Below are positions 60,300-64,000 of a stretch of 64,000 nucleotides of DNA, one piece after another. The stretch spans positions 248,001 through 312,000 of the forward strand of contig NZ_JBIVFT010000002.1 in assembly GCF_044748305.1 (NCBI RefSeq). Reading direction: 5' to 3'. Both the position numbers and the translations under genes were made by a program. Under the pieces are notes generated by a model, which saw nothing but the letters and a program-made list of their open reading frames with translations, did not search any database and was not told where the DNA came from. Position 1 is the stretch's first letter. Each line of letters opens with the position of its first letter. The stretch is from Arthrobacter_E sp044748305. GTDB taxonomy: Bacteria; Actinomycetota; Actinomycetes; Actinomycetales; Micrococcaceae.

Positions 60300-61262
60300 T
60301 CACTCCATACTGGTCACGATCTCACCCCGGAGCGTCTTCAGGCAGGTGACGACGGCGGATACCCGTGGCGGAATCGGACGATGGGGCCAGGCGATGAGCA
60401 CCTCCACCGGACGGGGTGCGGGATCGAGAGGCAGATACACGAGCCGCTTTCCATCCCACGTTTCCGGCGACACCTTACGCCGCATGAGGAGCGTGTAGCC
60501 CAGACCACGGCCGACCAGCGCTCGGCAAAGCTCGTAGTCGGGGGTTCGGTAATGGATTCTCGGAGTGATCCCCTGGCTGGACATCAGTTCGAGCGTGTGA
60601 GTACGACTCGCCACGATGTCGAGAAGCACCATCGGTTCATCTGCCACTTCGGAAAGCGCCACACGGCTCCGCCCCGCGAGTGCATGATCCTCGGAGACCG
60701 CCAGAACAGCTTCTGTGACCGCAATACCGACGCGGCGGTACTCTGGCGGTACGCCGATGTCGAAGGTGACGATCAAGTCGATCTCCCCGCTGTCAGCGGC
60801 TGAGATCATCGATTCAAGATCACCCGTCCGGTACTCGAGGTGAATGCCGGGGTAGCTCTCACGGAGCACGAGGATCAGACGCGGAAGGATGACGCTCGCC
60901 AAGGTGCCGAGCACTCCGATCCGGACTGGACCCACCACCGCGCTGAGCTCTCGTCCCACGGATGCGCTCAGTTCCGCCCCGTCCGTGACGATGCGACGGG
61001 CTATGGGCAGGATCGTGAGGCCGTCCGAGGTGAGCGTCGCGCCGCGGGAACGTTGCCGACGGAACAGCTCAGCACCCAACGCCTTTTCCAGGACAGTGAT
61101 CGCATCGGACACCGCGGAGTCCGACGCGTTGAGTGCCAGAGCCGCCTTGGCGATCGATCCGGATTCCGCGACTGCGAGGAAACACTCGATCTGCCGGAGG
61201 GTGTAGGGGATCTGCGGAACCTTTTCCGCAGGGACGAGAGATACCGACTCGCTGTTGCGCAT
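60300..61262 (-). CDS. LysR family transcriptional regulator
   Basis: 320 aa from ATG 61262, with AATAGT ending 6 nt upstream (leaderless); the frame is open for 25 more codons through the promoter. The N-terminal helix-turn-helix is TLRQIECFLAVAESGSIAKAALALNASDSAVSDAITVLEKALGAELF in parts (about 22-70), with RSRGATLTSDG closing it. The effector-binding domain follows (about 110-310): VRIGVLGTLASVILPRLI and EIDLIVTF. Classic LysR proteins sense a small acid and activate a divergent operon. It is divergent from the ferredoxin gene and adjoins the P450 operon, so it very likely controls both. Confidence 0.92.
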   Translation of the reverse strand: MRNSESVSLVPAEKVPQIPYTLRQIECFLAVAESGSIAKAALALNASDSAVSDAITVLEKALGAELFRRQRSRGATLTSDGLTILPIARRIVTDGAELSASVGRELSAVVGPVRIGVLGTLASVILPRLILVLRESYPGIHLEYRTGDLESMISAADSGEIDLIVTFDIGVPPEYRRVGIAVTEAVLAVSEDHALAGRSRVALSEVADEPMVLLDIVASRTHTLELMSSQGITPRIHYRTPDYELCRALVGRGLGYTLLMRRKVSPETWDGKRLVYLPLDPAPRPVEVLIAWPHRPIPPRVSAVVTCLKTLRGEIVTSME

Positions 61263-61268
61263 TTCACA

Positions 61269-61340
61269 ACTATTGCGAATATTCCGGGAAAGTTCAACGA
61301 CTATTCCCGCTTTTCCGAAGGTATCAACTTGCTCCATACT
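61269..61340. promoter_or_regulatory. Divergent lysR / ferredoxin control region
   Basis: For lysR: TTGAAC (61297-61292), 17 nt, AATAGT (61274-61269). For the ferredoxin: CATACT (61335-61340) as -10. Between them are AATATTCCG (61278-61286) and three TNTTCC half-sites at 61280, 61302 and 61311, which lie about -31 to -67 from the ferredoxin start and overlap the lysR promoter. This fits activation of one gene and autorepression of the other by LysR. Confidence 0.5.
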
Positions 61341-61394
61341 CGAGGCAGCACAGGGGTTCCCATGGCCCGCGAAGCACGTTTCAAGGAGGCAAGG

Positions 61395-61712
61395 ATGCCG
61401 AAGATCACGTATATCGGGCTCGACGACTCAGTGGAGGTCGAAGCCACCGAGGGCCAAAGCATCATGCGCGCGGCAGTCTTGAACGGCATCGGCGGAATCG
61501 TCGGGGAATGCGGCGGCCAGGCGATGTGTGCCACTTGCCATGTCTTCGTCGAAGGCGCCGACTGCGAGCTGCCGGACATCGAGGACGACGAAGCGGAAAT
61601 GCTCGAGTGCACGGCCGACGAACGACGCAGCAACAGCAGACTCGGCTGCCAGCTCTCCGCCGGCAGCCATTTCTCGGAGATCATCGTTCGTCTTCCTCAG
61701 CGGCAGGTGTGA
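61395..61712 (+). CDS. 2Fe-2S ferredoxin, putidaredoxin type
   Basis: 105 aa from ATG 61395, with AAGGAGG 6 nt before it. Cluster ligands Cys39, Cys45, Cys48 and Cys85 have the spacing C-x5-C-x2-C-x36-C of putidaredoxin and adrenodoxin. The C-terminal LGCQL segment with Cys85 and the following SFS-like turn are also typical. It ends in Val instead of the aromatic residue that putidaredoxin uses for P450 contact. It would carry electrons from the reductase 1 nt downstream to the P450 encoded on the other strand. Confidence 0.95.
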   Translation: MPKITYIGLDDSVEVEATEGQSIMRAAVLNGIGGIVGECGGQAMCATCHVFVEGADCELPDIEDDEAEMLECTADERRSNSRLGCQLSAGSHFSEIIVRLPQRQV

Positions 61713-61713
61713 C

Positions 61714-62892
61714 GTGGACAAGAACGTGGTGATCATCGGAGCCGGCCAAGCCGGACTCACAGCGGCGGTCGCGCTCCGCGAGCGAGGATGGAAGGGCGAA
61801 ATTCATCTGTTAGGGGAGGAAACTCACGATCCGTACCAGCGGCCGCCCCTCTCCAAGGGCTATTTGGCAGGCAAAGAAGGACGAGAAGACCTACGGCTCC
61901 GCAGCCGTGACGCGCTTGAACAGGACGGCATTACGCTGTGGTGCAACACCTTCGTAGAGGCAGTCGACCGCGGAGCCGGGCAGGTACAGCTCCGCGATGG
62001 CCGTCGAATCGGCTTCGACACGCTGATCTTTGCAACGGGCTCTCGCCCTCGAAGTCTCCGGCTTCCGGGTCACGACCTGATGGGCATCCATACGGTGCGC
62101 ACCATCGAAGATGCCGATGCCCTGCACAGAGACCTCGAACTAGGTGGCGATACCGTGTTCATCGGCGGAGGACTCCTTAATCTGGAAGTCGCGATCGAGG
62201 CCAGAAAGATCGGTAATGTAACGGTTCTGGAGATGGCCCCTCAAATCCTCGGACGCGTCCTCAGCCGCAATACTGCGGACGCCCTCGCGAGCTACCATGC
62301 AGAAGAAGGTGTCGAGATCCGCTGCGGATCCCACATCACGTCGATCCTTGGCGAGGACAGGTGTGTGGCAGGCGTGGAGCTCGCCGGCGGCGAGATCATC
62401 CCAGCAGCCCGGGTCGTCGTGAGCATCGGTGCCGAAGCCTGCGACGAACTGGCGAAGCAGGCCGGTCTGGCCACCGACGGCGGCATCTTGGTGGACAATC
62501 TGCTCCGGACTCAAGACCATCGAATCTTCGCCATCGGTGACTGTGCAAAGTACCCAAACCCTTTCGCCGACGCGGAGATGCGTGTCGAATCAGTCCAAAA
62601 TGCAACCGACCAGGCGCGATTCATCGCCGCCGTCCTCACCGGTCAGAGCTCCGACAGCTACTGCGCCGTCCCCTGGTTTTGGAGCACCCAGGGCGAACGA
62701 CGTCTGCAGATCGCCGGGATCGCGAAACCTGACGACGGTGCTCGCGTCGTGTCGCAGGGCGACAACGGACAATTGGTCGTCGAGCGAGTCCGCAACGGAA
62801 CCGTCGTCGCTGTCGAGACGATCAATGCCCCAGGCCCGCATATGAAGGCGCGCCGGTCCCTCGCTGCGACTGGACTCATCCAGACGCCCTGA
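61714..62892 (+). CDS. Ferredoxin reductase (FAD, NAD(P)H-dependent)
   Basis: 392 aa, GTG start 1 nt behind the ferredoxin stop. Putidaredoxin reductase-like: FAD site IIGAGQAGLTAAVAL (7-21), the TLIFATGSRPR stretch, the second nucleotide-binding motif VFIGGGLLNLEVA, and the C-terminal FAD motif FAIGDCAKYP. In the NAD(P) motif the third Gly (GxGxxG) is Asn. It reduces the ferredoxin with NADH or NADPH. Together with the ferredoxin and P450 it forms a complete class I monooxygenase chain. Confidence 0.93.
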   Translation: MDKNVVIIGAGQAGLTAAVALRERGWKGEIHLLGEETHDPYQRPPLSKGYLAGKEGREDLRLRSRDALEQDGITLWCNTFVEAVDRGAGQVQLRDGRRIGFDTLIFATGSRPRSLRLPGHDLMGIHTVRTIEDADALHRDLELGGDTVFIGGGLLNLEVAIEARKIGNVTVLEMAPQILGRVLSRNTADALASYHAEEGVEIRCGSHITSILGEDRCVAGVELAGGEIIPAARVVVSIGAEACDELAKQAGLATDGGILVDNLLRTQDHRIFAIGDCAKYPNPFADAEMRVESVQNATDQARFIAAVLTGQSSDSYCAVPWFWSTQGERRLQIAGIAKPDDGARVVSQGDNGQLVVERVRNGTVVAVETINAPGPHMKARRSLAATGLIQTP

Positions 62893-62963
62893 AGTCCAGG
62901 AGCAATCTGCATCCCGACGGCCAATCAGGAGCGGCCCGTTCTGTCCACGGCTAAGATCATCTG

Positions 62964-64000
62964 GTGCTCAACACCCCCGAAACCCGGAAACCCCGGCTGC
63001 CCTTCGAGGTCTGGGCGCTCGTCGCCGGAGGCTTCACCGTAGCCCTCGGTTACGGCGTCGTCGCCCCCGTCATCCCGCAGTTCGCCCTCGAATTCGGCGT
63101 CTCGAACTTCGCTGCATCCGCCATCGTCAGTGCCTTCGCCCTCATGCGTCTGGTGTCAGCACCACTGGCCGGCTGGGTGATCGGGCGGTTCGGGGAACAG
63201 CGAACCTACATCGCCGGCATCCTGATCGTCGCCCTGTCCACCGGAGCCGCCTCTCTGGCGGTCGACTACACCCAGTTCGTCGTGCTGCGCGGCGCGGGCG
63301 GTGTCGGGTCTGCGATGTTCACGATCGCCGCAACCGCCCTGCTCATCAAGGTGAGCCCGCCGGACGCCAGAGCCCGGGTCGCGAGCCTCAATGCCGCAGG
63401 ATTCCTGCTCGGAGGGCTCCTCGGTCCTGTGTTCGGCGGTCTCGTCACGACCTTCGGACTGCGCGCGCCGTTCGTCTTCTACTTCCTGACCCTGATCGCC
63501 GCGGCCATCGTGGTCACGGTCGCCCTGCGCAGCTCACGCCGGACGGCAAGCCTGACGCAGCCCGTCGAGGACACTCCTCAGCTCAGTTTCGGCCTAGCAC
63601 TCGGGATCAGGCAGTACAGAACCCTGCTCCTCTCGGTCTTCTCCTTCGGCTGGGCATCCTTCGGCATCCGCGTCTCGGTACTCCCGCTCTTCGTGGTGGT
63701 CGCCTTGCACGGCAGCCCCGCGACGGCGGCGTGGGTCCTCGCCGCCTATGCGGCCGGCAACGCCCTGCTCATCTTCCCTGCGGGACGCTGGGGCGACACG
63801 CTCGGCCGTAAACCGCTGCTGGTCATCGGGATGGCGGCCCTCACGGTGGCCTATCTGCTGGTTCCCGCGACGCCGGTCCTCTGGACCACCTTGCTGGTCA
63901 TGCTCGTGGCCGGTGCCGGCTCGGCGCTGGTGAACCCCGCCCAGCAAGCTGTCCTCGCGGACGTGCTCGCCCAACGGCGGGGCGGAAACGTCGTGGCCGC
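62964..64000 (+). CDS. MFS transporter, drug:H+ antiporter type (partial)
   Basis: At least 345 aa; the gene continues beyond the window. GTG start with TAAGAT (62952-62957) ending 6 nt upstream, so probably leaderless. FEVWALVAGGFTVALGYGVVAPVIPQF is the first helix of MFS exporters; the loop 2-3 motif is GWVIGRFGEQRTYIAG (GxxxxRxGxR type). The motif GFLLGGLLGPVFGGLV in helix 5 matches motif C of 12- or 14-helix antiporters. LFVVVALHGSPATAAWVLAAY opens the second half. It is not obviously tied to the P450 cluster; it could export a product, or be independent. Confidence 0.85.
   Translation, partial: MLNTPETRKPRLPFEVWALVAGGFTVALGYGVVAPVIPQFALEFGVSNFAASAIVSAFALMRLVSAPLAGWVIGRFGEQRTYIAGILIVALSTGAASLAVDYTQFVVLRGAGGVGSAMFTIAATALLIKVSPPDARARVASLNAAGFLLGGLLGPVFGGLVTTFGLRAPFVFYFLTLIAAAIVVTVALRSSRRTASLTQPVEDTPQLSFGLALGIRQYRTLLLSVFSFGWASFGIRVSVLPLFVVVALHGSPATAAWVLAAYAAGNALLIFPAGRWGDTLGRKPLLVIGMAALTVAYLLVPATPVLWTTLLVMLVAGAGSALVNPAQQAVLADVLAQRRGGNVVA

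Noticed and set aside
60840..61394. Long N-terminal extension of the ferredoxin frame
   Set aside because: It is antisense to lysR. The ATG at 61395 has a perfect ribosome site and gives the normal ferredoxin length.

Overview
The window looks like a contiguous piece of chromosome from a high-GC Gram-positive bacterium, most likely a Micrococcaceae member of the Arthrobacter type. The signs are the strong G/C bias at third codon positions, a tig-clpP1-clpP2-clpX locus with two ClpP subunits, an RNase E with long low-complexity tails, an ileS gene behind a T-box leader, a DsbA-fold protein of the mycothiol-linked Rv2466c type, and many genes whose start codon sits about 6 nt behind a -10 hexamer (leaderless mRNAs). 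Assignments come from reading the proteins and recalling families; no database search was run.

Layout. 1-2.8 kb: a secreted lipase behind an operator-like inverted repeat, then a tightly overlapped marR-TfoX_C-VOC operon behind a perfect 21-bp palindrome. 2.8-12.7 kb, minus strand: tRNA-Ala, rsfS, an unknown Pro/Ala-rich membrane-anchored protein, nadD, a small membrane protein, proA, proB, obg, rpmA, rplU, and a ThiD-TenA fusion. 12.8-17.2 kb: rne, and divergent from it a VKOR-family protein. 17.2-23.1 kb, minus strand: ndk, a DUF4233 protein, folC and ileS, with a T-box leader at the head. 23.1-29.7 kb: accessory genes (DUF3592, SDR, TauD/TfdA dioxygenase, zinc-type oxidoreductase, a secreted zinc metalloprotease, GNAT, DUF488). 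29.7-41.3 kb: gluQ, valS, rsgA, a first Fpg/Nei glycosylase, a DsbA-fold protein, clpX-clpP2-clpP1-tig, tRNA-Pro and tRNA-Gly. 41.4-55.1 kb: a second glycosylase, rpiB, a membrane protein, pepN, OsmC, an epimerase, MscS, truncated haemoglobin, two thioesterases, ettA, a lipoprotein, an SSB paralogue and tRNA-Arg. 55.1-57.5 kb: a DHFR-fold reductase, a DUF1275 membrane protein and an ICL/PEPM enzyme. 57.5-62.9 kb: a cytochrome P450 cluster. The window ends inside an MFS transporter.

The most interesting system is at 57.5-62.9 kb. A P450 with a Glu-Pro pair in its I-helix (as I remember from the guaiacol demethylase GcoA, CYP255 family) is in an operon with an MHS-type transporter. Divergently there is a LysR regulator, a putidaredoxin-type ferredoxin and a ferredoxin reductase, which together make a complete class I electron-transfer chain. 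TATTCC-type sites lie just upstream of both candidate promoters, so one LysR protein may control both arms. Transporter, regulator and full redox chain in one unit suggest uptake and oxidative attack on one small organic, perhaps aromatic, substrate.

Other recurrent themes are very long perfect hairpins as terminators, often shared by convergent genes, and tiny ORFs in front of membrane-protein or GTPase genes; one of them (16 codons, before the DUF1275 gene) overlaps the next start as ATGA and is probably needed to translate it. I see no CRISPR array, insertion sequence, rRNA gene or phage module.
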